A stretch of DNA of 64,000 nucleotides from Methylobacillus rhizosphaerae (GTDB taxonomy: Bacteria; Pseudomonadota; Gammaproteobacteria; Burkholderiales; Methylophilaceae): positions 186,001 through 250,000 of the forward strand of contig NZ_FZOA01000004.1 of assembly GCF_900187985.1 (NCBI RefSeq), written 5' to 3'. The notes below the pieces were generated by a model, which worked only from the letters and a program-made list of their open reading frames with translations, ran no database searches and was not told the origin of the DNA. The position numbers and the translations under genes were made by a program. Each line of letters starts with the position of its first letter. The first letter of the stretch is position 1. Positions 40,968 through 50,505 of this stretch are shown one piece after another.

Positions 40968-41423
40968 CTAGCCTATGATGAACAACGGTTCGCCGAATTC
41001 TACTGGTTGACCATTTTCGACCAGGATTGCCTTGATGACACCAGTCTTGTCGGCTTCGATTTCGTTCAGGAGCTTCATGGCTTCAATGATACAGACGGTA
41101 TCACCGGCAGTGACGCTGCTGCCGACATCAACAAATGGCTTGGCATCAGGAGATGGGGCACGATAGAAAGTGCCTACCATAGGCGATTTGACCACGTGTC
41201 CTTCAATGGCAGGCGCTGCAGGTTCGGCAGCTGCCGCGGCAGGTATGGCTACCTGGGGGGCTGCAGGAGCAGCAATGTAAGGCTGGGCAAATTGAACCGG
41301 CGCCTGGGAGGCTGGAAGATGGCGCGAAATGCGTACCTTTTCCTCGCCCTCGGTGAGTTCCAGCTCGGAAATACCGGACTCTTCAACCAAGTCGATCAGC
41401 TTCTTCAGTTTGCGTAAATCCAT
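40968..41423 (-). CDS. accB: Acetyl-CoA carboxylase, biotin carboxyl carrier protein
   Basis: AccB carries biotin between the two half-reactions. The 151-residue protein has an N-terminal dimer region ([18 protein letters not shown]), an Ala/Pro-rich linker (about 38-73) and the biotinyl domain. The biotin Lys is Lys117 in EAMKLLNEI. It is read with accC, after aroQ (27 nt). Confidence 0.97.
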   Translation of the reverse strand: MDLRKLKKLIDLVEESGISELELTEGEEKVRISRHLPASQAPVQFAQPYIAAPAAPQVAIPAAAAAEPAAPAIEGHVVKSPMVGTFYRAPSPDAKPFVDVGSSVTAGDTVCIIEAMKLLNEIEADKTGVIKAILVENGQPVEFGEPLFIIG

Positions 41424-41450
41424 GTTTTACCTCAAAAATGTGTTAACCCA

Positions 41451-41909
41451 TTACGCAGCGGTAATGGTGGTGATGGCGTAGTTCAGAGCCAGGGAATATC
41501 CACGTGCTCCAAGACCACTGATAACGCCCACGGCAAGATCAGAGAAATAGGAGTGATGGCGGAAGGATTCGCGTGCGTAGATATTCGAAAGATGAACTTC
41601 AATGAAAGGGGTTTTTACCGCAGACAGTGCATCGCGCAAGGCTACGGAAGTGTGGGTAAACGCTGCGGGATTGATGATGATGAAATCTACAGGCTGGTGT
41701 GCCAGCGCATGGATTTTCTCTATCAGCATACCCTCGTGGTTACTCTGAAAGGTTTCAATGGCAATGCCTGCAGCATGTGCCTGCTGCTTGAGCTGAGTAT
41801 CAATATTTTCCAATGTATCCGCACCATAGTGATGAGGCTCACGTAATCCCAACAGGTTAAGGTTGGGACCATGTAGTACCAGTACGGATTTGGAAGACAG
41901 TTGGGCCAT
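41451..41909 (-). CDS. aroQ: 3-dehydroquinate dehydratase, type II
   Basis: AroQ makes dehydroshikimate in the shikimate pathway. The 152-residue protein has [16 protein letters not shown] near residue 14 with the active-site Tyr28, [14 protein letters not shown] near 54 and the catalytic His in [13 protein letters not shown]-like sequence ([13 protein letters not shown]) near 103. The aroQ-accB-accC order is common in proteobacteria. Confidence 0.96.
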   Translation of the reverse strand: MAQLSSKSVLVLHGPNLNLLGLREPHHYGADTLENIDTQLKQQAHAAGIAIETFQSNHEGMLIEKIHALAHQPVDFIIINPAAFTHTSVALRDALSAVKTPFIEVHLSNIYARESFRHHSYFSDLAVGVISGLGARGYSLALNYAITTITAA

Positions 41910-42010
41910 GAAAGGGAGCGGTTTGACCGCCAGTGTAACTTTAATGGCTGCAAGTTTGCCGTAATTCAGGGTATTTTGTCTAGAGAATTGAGGGAATTTA
42001 GCGAAATTAC

Positions 42011-42577
42011 TTACTGATGAGATATGGGGGATACGGTCAGAAGCGGCAGTAGGGATTCCTCTAATGAGGCCTTGCTGATGCGCCCGAGAAAACTCCCGGC
42101 AATTCTACCATTGGAATCAATAATGACGGTATGAGGGACGACACTTTTACTATTGCCCAATGATTTACTGAGTGACATGCCTTCCACATCAGCCGCTAGC
42201 AATGGGTAAGGCATGGGAGTTTCTGCAGAAAATGCCCGCATCTGGTCGCTGTCATCCAGAGAAATACCGAGGACGGTCAGTCTGCCTGCATATTGACGGG
42301 ACAATGCTGCCAGTTCTGGCATTTCCGTTCGACAGGGCGCGCACCATGTAGCCCAGAAGTTCACAACCAATATTTGCCCCTGCCACTGCGCCAGAGCTTG
42401 TTCTGCACCCTCGGTATCAATGGCATGGGCAGCAAAAAAGGACGAGGTGGAAATGGAGGCCTCAGCAGGCTGCTCATGAAACTGCTGGCCTGCTATCAGT
42501 GCTACGCCGGCTATTGCCGCTATAGCCAATAGGCAGATTCCCTTGCCTGGTTTGAATTTATTCCGGCGGAGAGGCAT
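42011..42577 (-). CDS. TlpA-like periplasmic thiol:disulfide thioredoxin
   Basis: The 188-residue protein has an N-terminal membrane anchor (about 13-31) followed by a thioredoxin fold with [15 protein letters not shown] near residue 76 and [14 protein letters not shown] with cis-Pro near residue 148. TlpA/ResA-type proteins reduce periplasmic disulfides, often for cytochrome maturation. Its start overlaps the dsbD stop by 20 nt, so DsbD is probably its electron donor. The 101-nt gap to aroQ contains no clear terminator. Confidence 0.9.
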   Translation of the reverse strand: MPLRRNKFKPGKGICLLAIAAIAGVALIAGQQFHEQPAEASISTSSFFAAHAIDTEGAEQALAQWQGQILVVNFWATWCAPCRTEMPELAALSRQYAGRLTVLGISLDDSDQMRAFSAETPMPYPLLAADVEGMSLSKSLGNSKSVVPHTVIIDSNGRIAGSFLGRISKASLEESLLPLLTVSPISHQ

Positions 42578-44441
42578 TGGTTTTTACCGCATTCAATGTT
42601 GCGAGGAATTTGCTACTGTTCTGGTAGCCGATTACCCGGTGAGGCGTCATTTCCTTGCCAGCATTGTCAAAGAAAATAATGCCAGGTGGCCCGAAGAGGC
42701 CAAAATGCTTGAGTAATGCTTGATCCTCTACATCATTGAGGGTGACATCGGCCTGCAGTAAGGTAAAGTCACGCAAGTGAGTACGTACTTGAGTGTCGTT
42801 GAACGTAAATTGCTCCATCTCTTTGCAGGCGACGCACCAGTCAGCATAAAAATCCAGCATGACTGGCTTGCCTGCGTTTGTCGCCAGCGCTTGTTCCAGA
42901 TCGGCGACACTTTTGATACGCTGAAAGGACAATGGCGATATGTTTTGTCCGGTCAGGCTCGCCAATGGGTGCAATGGTGATTTTGCACCGGAGGCGGCAC
43001 CGATGACCAGCGTAGCACCTACAAGCAGCATGAGAATCGCAATGCCTTTCCAGAAACGAAGCCATGCGCCTGCTGCTGCCGGCAGAGGGTCGAGCGCATG
43101 CATGAAGATGGCTGGGATGATGAGTAGTGCGGCCCAGAGCAGCAGTTGCAGGCTGGTGGGTAATAATGGCGAGATCAGCCATAAGGCCACCGCGAGCATG
43201 AAAACGCCAAAGAACTGGCGGATTGCCATCATCCATGGTCCGGCCTTGGGTAGCAATGCGCCGGCTGAAGCGCCTAGCAATAACAGGGGTACGCCCATGC
43301 CCATGGATAGTGCAAACAGGGCAGATGCGCCGAGTATGACATCCTGGGTCTGTCCGATATATATCAGGGCACCGGCGAGTGGCGCTGCGATACAGGGGCT
43401 GACAACCAGTGCGGAAAGTATGCCCATGAAGAACACGCCTATGAAACGTCCTCCTGGCAAACGATTGCTGGCGGTGATCAAACGGTTTTCCAGGGCAGTG
43501 GGAAGCCTGAGTTCGTAAAAGCCGAACATGGACAAGGCAAGCAGGACAAATATCACTGCACTGGCACTCAGTACCCAGGAGTTTTGCAAGGCCGTGCTCA
43601 GCAGTTGACCGGACAAGCCTGCCGCCACGCCTGCGGCGGTATAACTCAAGGCCATGCCCAGAGTGTATGCCAGTGAAAGCCGGAAACCATGCCAGCGGTT
43701 TTTATTGCGGCTGCCAACAATGATGCCGGACAGGATAGGCAGCATGGGTAATACGCAGGGAGTGAGTGACAGTAGCAGGCCAAATCCAAAAAAACCACCT
43801 AGTATCAGCAAGGTATTGCCATTGGCCAATAAACTGGCTGCCTGGTCATGTTCGCTTTCGCTGGATATTGGTGCAGGAGAGGAACCTGCAGTGCTGCTGG
43901 TGGTCGCATGCAGGGAGTCCAGTGTGAATGTGCGCTGCTGGGGTGGGTAGCACAGGCCTTTTTCGCTGCATCCCTGGTATGTTGCCTGTACCGTGATGGT
44001 GTCACTGGGGGAGTTTGCCAGAGCCAAGTGCATATCGGCGCTGAAGCTGTGGTGGAATACTTCCGTGCGGCCAAAGGTTGGATCTTGTTTCCAGTCACCT
44101 TGTGGCAAATCAAGTTGACTGATTTTGTAGCTGGCAGGCACCAGCTCAAACCTGATTTTATTTTTGTAAAGATAGTGACCTGGTGCAATGTTGAAGTGGG
44201 CCTGCAGATGATCTGCATCAATTAATTCTACTTGGAGCTTGAAAGCTTGCTCTGGTGACAGAATATTATCTGTATCCTTGCCCAGGAATGTGCTGCGACC
44301 CTGGTTCAGCCACTCTCCCAACTGGCTACTGCCTGCGGCATACGCCATATTGGCAGAGAGCAGCAGGGTTGCAAGCAGCAGAAGAAATGAGAAGTAACGG
44401 TGCGATACGGAGTTCAAGCCTGGGTTTCCTGGTGTAGCCAT
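42558..44441 (-). CDS. dsbD: Thiol:disulfide interchange protein DsbD
   Basis: DsbD passes electrons from cytoplasmic thioredoxin to periplasmic thiol proteins. The 627-residue protein has a signal peptide (to about 36), an N-domain with the redox pair in YQGCSEKGLCYPP near residue 155-167, eight or so membrane helices with the core cysteines in LTPCVLPMLP near residue 225 and SPCIAAPLAG near 350, and a C-terminal thioredoxin domain with DWCVACKEME near residue 536. All three cysteine pairs are present. Its start overlaps cutA by 28 nt. Confidence 0.95.
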   Translation of the reverse strand: MATPGNPGLNSVSHRYFSFLLLLATLLLSANMAYAAGSSQLGEWLNQGRSTFLGKDTDNILSPEQAFKLQVELIDADHLQAHFNIAPGHYLYKNKIRFELVPASYKISQLDLPQGDWKQDPTFGRTEVFHHSFSADMHLALANSPSDTITVQATYQGCSEKGLCYPPQQRTFTLDSLHATTSSTAGSSPAPISSESEHDQAASLLANGNTLLILGGFFGFGLLLSLTPCVLPMLPILSGIIVGSRNKNRWHGFRLSLAYTLGMALSYTAAGVAAGLSGQLLSTALQNSWVLSASAVIFVLLALSMFGFYELRLPTALENRLITASNRLPGGRFIGVFFMGILSALVVSPCIAAPLAGALIYIGQTQDVILGASALFALSMGMGVPLLLLGASAGALLPKAGPWMMAIRQFFGVFMLAVALWLISPLLPTSLQLLLWAALLIIPAIFMHALDPLPAAAGAWLRFWKGIAILMLLVGATLVIGAASGAKSPLHPLASLTGQNISPLSFQRIKSVADLEQALATNAGKPVMLDFYADWCVACKEMEQFTFNDTQVRTHLRDFTLLQADVTLNDVEDQALLKHFGLFGPPGIIFFDNAGKEMTPHRVIGYQNSSKFLATLNAVKTNASPPE

Positions 44442-44761
44442 TCAAGGTAGGCGGGTAAACCGCCTGTCACTGGGACATGGATGATCTCGGGAAGTTCGTA
44501 CGGATGCAGTTCCTGAATGATGGTTTCCAGCTCGGGATAGCGTGCAGCGGTGCTTTTGATGAGTAAGGGAATTTCTGTTGTGGTTTCCAGTTTGCCTTGC
44601 CACTGGTAGAACGATTGGTAGGGCGCAAGCAGGTTGATGCAGGCCGCGAGTTTCCGGTTGATAAGTTCGTGAGCCAGGTGCTGAGCGCTGGCCTGATCCG
44701 GCATATTGGTCAGGATCAGGATGGCGTTGTTGTTTTCTGATGATGGAGATTGAAGTTTCAT
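44414..44761 (-). CDS. cutA: Divalent-cation tolerance protein CutA
   Basis: CutA is a trimeric protein linked to copper tolerance in E. coli, with unclear mechanism. The 115-residue protein has NLLAPYQSFYQWQGKLETTTEIPLLIKST near residue 43 and the conserved HPYELPEIIHVPV near 84. No other possible start codon fits the homology, so ATG at 44761 is correct; it overlaps the opposite-strand start of fxsA. The ribosome site (AAGGAAA) lies inside fxsA. Confidence 0.93.
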   Translation of the reverse strand: MKLQSPSSENNNAILILTNMPDQASAQHLAHELINRKLAACINLLAPYQSFYQWQGKLETTTEIPLLIKSTAARYPELETIIQELHPYELPEIIHVPVTGGLPAYLEWLHQETQA

Positions 44762-45212
44762 GCGTTTTATTTTCCTTTTGCTGATTCTACTAGCTTTTCC
44801 AGTGGCTGAGATATGGATACTGGCAGAGCTGGCAGCAAGATATGGTTGGCTGGTGCTGGTGTACCTGGTCGTTGTGGGTATATTGGGCTGGCGTTTGATT
44901 CAGGATGAAAGAAACTTGTTGATGGGGCGTATGATGCAAACCCTGCAAGCAGGCGGGACTCCTGTGCGCGCCATGTTCGGCAGTGCAAAGAACCTGATTG
45001 CTGGCGTATTGCTCATTATCCCGGGAGTGGTTAGCGATCTGATTGCCGTGGTCTTGCTATTGCTTCCTGGAGGGGGTAAGCAGCCAGTTGCGGCCAATGA
45101 TGAAGAGTTCGTTTCACGTGAAACCATTTATTCTGAATATCGCGGCAATGCACCTGCAGAGCAGCCAACCGCCGGGGATGTCATAGAGGGCGAGTATCGG
45201 CGCGAGGACTAG
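44760..45212 (+). CDS. fxsA: FxsA family membrane protein
   Basis: FxsA in E. coli relieves exclusion of phage T7 by the F plasmid; elsewhere the function is unknown. The 150-residue protein has hydrophobic segments at about 2-20, 25-43 and 80-105 (RFIFLLLILLAFPVAEIW, LLIIPGVVSDLIAVVLLLLPG), typical of FxsA, then a charged C-terminal tail. Its start codon overlaps cutA on the other strand. A parS-like palindrome (45110-45125) lies inside the tail, coding VSRET. Confidence 0.88.
   Translation: MRFIFLLLILLAFPVAEIWILAELAARYGWLVLVYLVVVGILGWRLIQDERNLLMGRMMQTLQAGGTPVRAMFGSAKNLIAGVLLIIPGVVSDLIAVVLLLLPGGGKQPVAANDEEFVSRETIYSEYRGNAPAEQPTAGDVIEGEYRRED
45110..45125. promoter_or_regulatory. parS: parS-like site inside fxsA
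   Basis: CGTTTCACGTGAAACC holds the complete inner 14-bp palindrome GTTTCACGTGAAAC; only the two outer bases differ from canonical parS. It lies about 28 kb from dnaA, in coding sequence, which is known for parS sites in other species. Confidence 0.7.
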
Positions 45213-45273
45213 CGCTATGCTAGACTAGGCGCTTTTCGGCGTCAGGCCGTACTTGTGCACGATCAGGAGCTCC

Positions 45274-46296
45274 ATGTCTTTTCAAGTCATTATCAAACCC
45301 AGCGACCGCGTATTCATGGTGGAGGATGGCGATACTGTACTGGATGCCGCGATTGATGCAGGTATCAGTCTGCCTTATGGCTGCCGCAATGGTACTTGTG
45401 GCGCCTGCAAGGGCCAGATTCTTGCAGGCGACGTGAATGATGGCGATTATTTCGAAAGCGCCTTGAGCGCAGACGAAAAGAAAACCGGTAAGGCATTGTT
45501 TTGTTGCGCGCAACCGTTGTCTGATCTTGTCATTGAATGCCGCGAAGTGGCTGGGGATGGTATCCCACCCCGTATTATGCCTGTCCGTGTGGAGAAGCTG
45601 GAAAAGCTGTCGCATGATGTGATGCGCATGACGCTCAAGTTGCCGGTGAATGAGCGTATGCAGTTCATGGCAGGGCAATATGTTGAATTTCTGCTCAAGG
45701 ATGGGCGGCGGCGGGCATTCTCCCTGGCCAATGCGCCTTATCATGACCGCTTTCTCGAACTGCATATGCGGCTGGTGCCGGGCGGCCAGTTTACCCACTA
45801 TGTGTTCAGCGAAATGGCCGAGAAAACCATTTTGCAGCTGGAGGGACCGTTTGGGACTTTTTATCTGCGTGAAGACAGCCAGCGCCCTGTGATTTTTGTA
45901 GCGGGTGGTACCGGGTTTGCACCAGTGAAGGGGATTGTGGAGCAAGCGGTGCATCATGGCGTGCAGCGCCCGATGATACTGTACTGGGGTGCCAGGACCA
46001 GGCAGGACCTGTATATGGATGAGCTGCCGCGGCAGTGGCAGGAACAGTATCCGTTCTTCCGTTATGTGCCGGTATTATCCGATCCCACGCCTGATGATGC
46101 CTGGCAGGGCAGGGTCGGGCTGGTGCATGAGGCAGTACTACAGGATCACCCGGATATGAGCGCGTATCAGGTATATTGTTGTGGTGCACCACAAATGGTG
46201 GCAGCAGCGCATCGTGATTTCCAGCAGCACGGGCTGCCGGAAGACGAGTTCTTTTCTGATGCGTTCACCTTTGCCAACCCTGTGACAAAGGCGTGA
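45274..46296 (+). CDS. Ferredoxin/flavin reductase with 2Fe-2S and FAD/NAD domains (CDP-6-deoxy-glucoseen reductase-like)
   Basis: The protein from ATG 45274 (340 residues) has a plant-type 2Fe-2S domain with CRNGTCGACKGQ near residue 37 and a fourth Cys in LFCCAQ. A FAD domain follows with RAFSLANAPYHDRFLELHMR near residue 150, and an NAD(P) domain with VAGGTGFAPVKGIVE near 210. The domain order is that of CDP-6-deoxy-delta-3,4-glucoseen reductase and of oxygenase reductases. No dedicated sugar or oxygenase partner is adjacent. ATG 45274 has AGGAG 4 nt upstream; the frame is open seven codons earlier. Confidence 0.88.
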   Translation: MSFQVIIKPSDRVFMVEDGDTVLDAAIDAGISLPYGCRNGTCGACKGQILAGDVNDGDYFESALSADEKKTGKALFCCAQPLSDLVIECREVAGDGIPPRIMPVRVEKLEKLSHDVMRMTLKLPVNERMQFMAGQYVEFLLKDGRRRAFSLANAPYHDRFLELHMRLVPGGQFTHYVFSEMAEKTILQLEGPFGTFYLREDSQRPVIFVAGGTGFAPVKGIVEQAVHHGVQRPMILYWGARTRQDLYMDELPRQWQEQYPFFRYVPVLSDPTPDDAWQGRVGLVHEAVLQDHPDMSAYQVYCCGAPQMVAAAHRDFQQHGLPEDEFFSDAFTFANPVTKA

Positions 46297-46306
46297 GGAC
46301 AAGGAC

Positions 46307-47491
46307 CTAGCCGTTTTGCTCGCGGCAGAGCTCCAGGCTCATGCGATAGTGGCGGTTGGCGTCTTCACTTTCGTTACGATTGTCGAACAAGCGTGCCAAT
46401 GTGAGATGGGCTTCAGCGGATGATGCCATGCTGATACTGGCCTCGAGATAGCTTTGTGCCTTACCCCACAGGTTCAGGCGCATGCACATCTTACCCAGGG
46501 ACAGCAGCAGCGGGGCATCCTCTTCGTGACTCAGCAACCAGTGTTCTGCCTGTTGTAGTTGCTTCTGCGGGCTGGTGCTGATGCAGTCTCCGAGTTTGCC
46601 AGCCAGCTCACTGTTCCATTGCTTGGTCAGGCTCATCTCCAAGACCTCCTGTGCCTGGTTGCCTGCATTCAGTGCAATGAAGGCGTCTGCTGCCGCACTG
46701 GCAATCCGACCGTTCAGGCGATCATCCTCTGGTACTTTTTTCCAGTACGCAGTGAGCGCATTCAAGTCGCGGGAATGACGTTCAAACAGGTGTTGATGAG
46801 CCTGGTGACGAATTTCCCGGGCCTGCCAGCTTTCCATGCCACCGTGTTTTTCTATCTGTTGCAGCAAGACCAGTACTTGTTCCCAGTTATTGAGGCGTAG
46901 TTGAGCCTTCAATTCCAGATTCATGGCTGGAACGAATCGCGGCTCCAGCTTCTCGATTTGTTGCAGCACATCCAATGTCTGGCTGTACATGCGGTCATCC
47001 AGCATCAATTCCGCTGTCAGCAGCAAGCGGGCGACGGTCGCATCAGGAGCCAGTCGTTCCGCTTCTGCGAGATAATAGTCGCGTTGGCCCTTATGCTTGA
47101 GCTTGTGCGCAGCACGTGCTGCAAGCAGGGTGGTCAGGCTGGGGTCTTCTCCCAGCTCCAGGGCTTTGGCAGCAGCTTTCTGCGCGAGTTGATAACGTCC
47201 CTGGCTCATGGCATGCAGGGATTCCAGCAAAGCCGCATGGCCTTTGCGGATCCGGCGGTTTTCCCGGTAAGCAAGCACATTGGCAGGCAAGTCCCGTGCA
47301 TAGTTGATGAAGCGCAGAATGAGGTGCAATGAGGCAAAAGCCAATACCACCAGGATAATCAGCAGGTTGAGGGATAACTCGAAGCGATAGGGTGGCCGGA
47401 CAATCAGTACATAGCCTGTATTGTTACCTGCCAGCAGGGAGCCGCCGATGGCAAGTGCGAGAATCAGTAGAATCCAGATCAATGTACGCAC
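46307..47491 (-). CDS. hemY: Heme biosynthesis-associated TPR protein HemY
   Basis: This HemY is a membrane protein with tetratricopeptide repeats encoded with hemCDX in proteobacteria; its precise role is unclear. The 394-residue protein has two N-terminal membrane segments (about 3-20 and 41-63) and a large helical TPR region (about 95-390). It starts with GTG at 47491, overlapping the hemX stop by one base. It is not the protoporphyrinogen oxidase also called HemY in Gram-positives. Confidence 0.9.
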   Translation of the reverse strand: MRTLIWILLILALAIGGSLLAGNNTGYVLIVRPPYRFELSLNLLIILVVLAFASLHLILRFINYARDLPANVLAYRENRRIRKGHAALLESLHAMSQGRYQLAQKAAAKALELGEDPSLTTLLAARAAHKLKHKGQRDYYLAEAERLAPDATVARLLLTAELMLDDRMYSQTLDVLQQIEKLEPRFVPAMNLELKAQLRLNNWEQVLVLLQQIEKHGGMESWQAREIRHQAHQHLFERHSRDLNALTAYWKKVPEDDRLNGRIASAAADAFIALNAGNQAQEVLEMSLTKQWNSELAGKLGDCISTSPQKQLQQAEHWLLSHEEDAPLLLSLGKMCMRLNLWGKAQSYLEASISMASSAEAHLTLARLFDNRNESEDANRHYRMSLELCREQNG

Positions 47492-48588
47492 TATTGACCC
47501 CGCTCAAGATTGGTACGATCGAGATTGCGCTCGGAATTGTTGGCGCGTTCCAATGTGAGTTTGTAAGTGCTTGCTAATCCCAGTGTTTCGGAAACATCCG
47601 GTAACTGGATCACGATATTGTTGTCCGAGAGCTGCTTTAAGGTAGCCAGTGCAACCGTGGTAATGTTCTCACGCAGGTCAAAATGGTTTTTGATCCATTG
47701 TTCTGCCTGTTGCAGGTCGGCGCGATATGAGGCCTCATCACGCTGCAGCAGGGAAATTCTTGCGGCGAGCAGGCGAAGCTTGAGGTTTTCACGCAGGAAG
47801 AAGGTCTGGTCTGGTGCCAGCAAAGGTGGTTCAGGGCGATCGACACGCTCCAGCCGGATCATGTTTTTGAGATCATTCCAGATTTCTTGCGCCAGTTTCC
47901 GGAACTGGTTTTCTTCTGCCTGCGTAGTGGTAGGCATGGTGCCTTGGGGGTGACGCTCGCTGACAAGCGGCAGTTTGTCAGTGTTCTCGATCAGGTTTTC
48001 CAGCTTGAGGCTGATGCCTACCATATCAATCTGCGGTAATTCCTGCAGGCGTTGGATATCCCTGGCAATGGCCTTGCGCAGCTGTATGGCGGATGCACTA
48101 TCCATTTGCTGCAAACGTGAGTCTGCAGTTTGCAGGGCCAAAAGCGCTGGTTTGAGGTTGCCTGCCAGCTGTAGTTGCTGGTTGGCGATGATCAATAGCT
48201 GTTCGACTTCGGCAATCACGCGCTCATCATGATTGTTGACCAACTCCAGGTATAAGGTCTGCAGCGCTTCCTGTTGATCACGTGATTCTGTCAGTTGCTG
48301 TTCCAGGCGGATGATGCGCCCGTTTGCCTCGGAACTGCGCTCATCGGCATTCTTGGCCAATGCCAGGCTTTGCTGGTTTGAGCCATTGAATTGTTCCAAC
48401 CTCTGGGTCAGCGTCTGCTCCAATGCAGTAAAACGGTGGCGGGTATCCAGCCATTGCCACGAAATAAAGGCAATCGCAACGATGGCGATGAGCAGTGCCA
48501 ACCTTGCTGGCAGGGAAGGCCTGCGCGGTTGGCTGGCTATGGCAGCTTGTGATGTCTGGGCGTCAGGTAATTGTTGTTGTTCAGTCAT
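47491..48588 (-). CDS. hemX: Heme operon membrane protein HemX
   Basis: HemX is annotated as a uroporphyrin-III methyltransferase-like protein but lacks a methyltransferase fold. The 365-residue protein has a single N-terminal membrane helix (about 28-47, LALLIAIVAIAFISWQWL), a coiled-coil region (about 50-130) and a helical remainder. It overlaps hemD by 8 nt and hemY by one base. Its biochemical function is uncertain. Confidence 0.88.
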   Translation of the reverse strand: MTEQQQLPDAQTSQAAIASQPRRPSLPARLALLIAIVAIAFISWQWLDTRHRFTALEQTLTQRLEQFNGSNQQSLALAKNADERSSEANGRIIRLEQQLTESRDQQEALQTLYLELVNNHDERVIAEVEQLLIIANQQLQLAGNLKPALLALQTADSRLQQMDSASAIQLRKAIARDIQRLQELPQIDMVGISLKLENLIENTDKLPLVSERHPQGTMPTTTQAEENQFRKLAQEIWNDLKNMIRLERVDRPEPPLLAPDQTFFLRENLKLRLLAARISLLQRDEASYRADLQQAEQWIKNHFDLRENITTVALATLKQLSDNNIVIQLPDVSETLGLASTYKLTLERANNSERNLDRTNLERGQ

Positions 48589-49354
48589 GGTTTACTTTAC
48601 TCAAACATTGCAGCATTGCGTCATCTCCGGGCATGTCTGCGGTCACTACCCGTAATCCCAGGCGGGATGGTTGTTCCGCAATGCGCGCATGATTGACGTA
48701 GATTGTGAGGTCACGTAGCCATTCTGCGCTGCCATTGCCTGTCATGGCAAGTAAATGCCGCATGGCTTCGCTACTGGTGACTACTATGCTATCCAATTGT
48801 TTATTTTGCCATAATAAATGCAATTTTTTTGTGTCCGTTTGTGGATTGATGCGGCGATAGCATTCAGCAAAATGCACGGTCGCACCTCGGTGACGCAGGG
48901 TGTCGGCCATCAATTCTCGTCCACCGATACCACGTACGATCATGATACGTTGGTGCTGCACGTGTTGCATTTCCATTAATGTCAGCAATGCTTCACTGTC
49001 AAAACGCTGCTCAGGCTGGAGCACATGATGGACACCATAATGCTGTAATTCTGTGGCAGTGACCGGGCCGATTGCTGCAAACCTTGGCTTGGCAGGCCAT
49101 GGCCATGAGGGGAACCTGGCCATCAACCTGGGCATGGCATGCTGTACCGCGTTGGAGCTGATGAAGATCACCCAGTCATAGGAGGGAAAATCTGCAATCA
49201 CCTGCTCGAAGTGCGCATAGTCTTCCAGCGCTGCGATGGTAATCAGGGGAAAATCGATGACAGTACCGCCAGCAGCCTCAACCAAGCTGGTCAGGCGTTT
49301 TGCCTGGCCAGGCGGCCGGGTGATGGCGATATGGCGGTTGGCCAGGCTAATCAT
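48581..49354 (-). CDS. hemD: Uroporphyrinogen-III synthase
   Basis: HemD closes the linear tetrapyrrole made by HemC. The 257-residue protein belongs to this poorly conserved family; recognisable parts are [20 protein letters not shown] near residue 12, [16 protein letters not shown] near 60, and [12 protein letters not shown] near 195. Its position between hemC and hemX, with 8-nt overlaps at both ends, supports the call. Confidence 0.92.
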   Translation of the reverse strand: MISLANRHIAITRPPGQAKRLTSLVEAAGGTVIDFPLITIAALEDYAHFEQVIADFPSYDWVIFISSNAVQHAMPRLMARFPSWPWPAKPRFAAIGPVTATELQHYGVHHVLQPEQRFDSEALLTLMEMQHVQHQRIMIVRGIGGRELMADTLRHRGATVHFAECYRRINPQTDTKKLHLLWQNKQLDSIVVTSSEAMRHLLAMTGNGSAEWLRDLTIYVNHARIAEQPSRLGLRVVTADMPGDDAMLQCLSKVNHD

Positions 49355-50279
49355 GCGTCAATGCGGCAAGCAGGCGATCAGCCCCACGCGCCACCAGTTT
49401 TGCCGCCAGGGCCTGCCCCAATGCTTCGGGTTGGGAGATAGCGCCATGTAGGGTTTCCCGTAGCAGTTCCTTGCCATCAATACTTGCAACAAAACCTGTC
49501 ATGTGAAGCTCGTCGCCATGTTGCTGCGCGTAGGCACCCAGGGGAACCTGGCAGCTGCCAGCCAGCGCGCGGCTCATGCCACGTTCTGCTTCCACACATG
49601 CGGCAGTTTCAGCATGGTTGAGCGGTGCCAGCACTGCCAGCAGGTCCTGGCGGTCTGCGTTGATTTCAATACCCAGGGCACCTTGGCCAACGGCAGGAAT
49701 GCTGTTGGCCGGATCTATATATTCGCGGATCCTGGATGCCAGGCCCAGACGCTTCAGCCCGGCAGCAGCCAGGATGATGGCGGCATACTGGCCTTCATCC
49801 AGTTTGCGTAACCGGGTCTGCAGATTGCCGCGCAGCGATTCTATTTTCAGGCCGGGAAAGCGAGCCTGCAACTGGCTCTGGCGTCGCAGACTGGAGGTAC
49901 CGACAATGCTGCCTGCAGGCAGGACGTCCAGGGAGTCATGGTCATTGGAAACAAAAGCGTCACGTGGGTCTTCGCGCTCGCCAATTGCGGCCAGCGCAAA
50001 CCCGGGAGGCAGATGCATGGGAACATCTTTCATGGAGTGGACGGCCAGGTCGGCGCGACCATCGGCCAGGGCTTGTTCCAGCTCCTTGACAAACAGGCCC
50101 TTGCCACCAATCTTGGCCAGAGGTGAGTCCAGTATCTGGTCCCCTGTAGTCGTCATACCGAGAATGGTGACTTCTGTATCAGGGTATAAAGATTGCAGGC
50201 GTTGCTGGATATGCTGGGCTTGCCACATCGCAAGCGCACTTTCACGTGAGGCAATCACCAGTTTTCTAGGTGGAGTCAT
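49347..50279 (-). CDS. hemC: Porphobilinogen deaminase
   Basis: HemC joins four porphobilinogens into hydroxymethylbilane. The 310-residue protein has the catalytic Asp85 in AVHSMKDVP and Cys243 in [10 protein letters not shown], which binds the dipyrromethane cofactor. It is the first gene of the hemCDXY operon and diverges from argH across a 226-nt gap. Confidence 0.97.
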   Translation of the reverse strand: MTPPRKLVIASRESALAMWQAQHIQQRLQSLYPDTEVTILGMTTTGDQILDSPLAKIGGKGLFVKELEQALADGRADLAVHSMKDVPMHLPPGFALAAIGEREDPRDAFVSNDHDSLDVLPAGSIVGTSSLRRQSQLQARFPGLKIESLRGNLQTRLRKLDEGQYAAIILAAAGLKRLGLASRIREYIDPANSIPAVGQGALGIEINADRQDLLAVLAPLNHAETAACVEAERGMSRALAGSCQVPLGAYAQQHGDELHMTGFVASIDGKELLRETLHGAISQPEALGQALAAKLVARGADRLLAALTHD

Positions 50280-50505
50280 GAGGTCAGGGGCTGGTCTGGC
50301 TTGCGCTTTGCAGCTATGTCATTAAAAACGCCCATTTTATCACAGCGCTTGCGCCGCCTAGAGGCGGCAGAGATTTACTTACAATGGAGGCGAGCGCGGG
50401 CAACTATGCGCTGCGTGGATTAACAGCTTTTTGCTTTATAATGGCAGACAATTAGCGCGCTTTTATTCGATATCACGCATTATCGTGAGCGCATGACGTA
50501 ACATC

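Noticed and set aside
50353-50368. GCCGCC-TAGA-GGCGGC hairpin in the hemC-argH gap
   Set aside because: It is a good stem but has no T run and lies in a divergent promoter region, so it is not a terminator; I could not assign a role.
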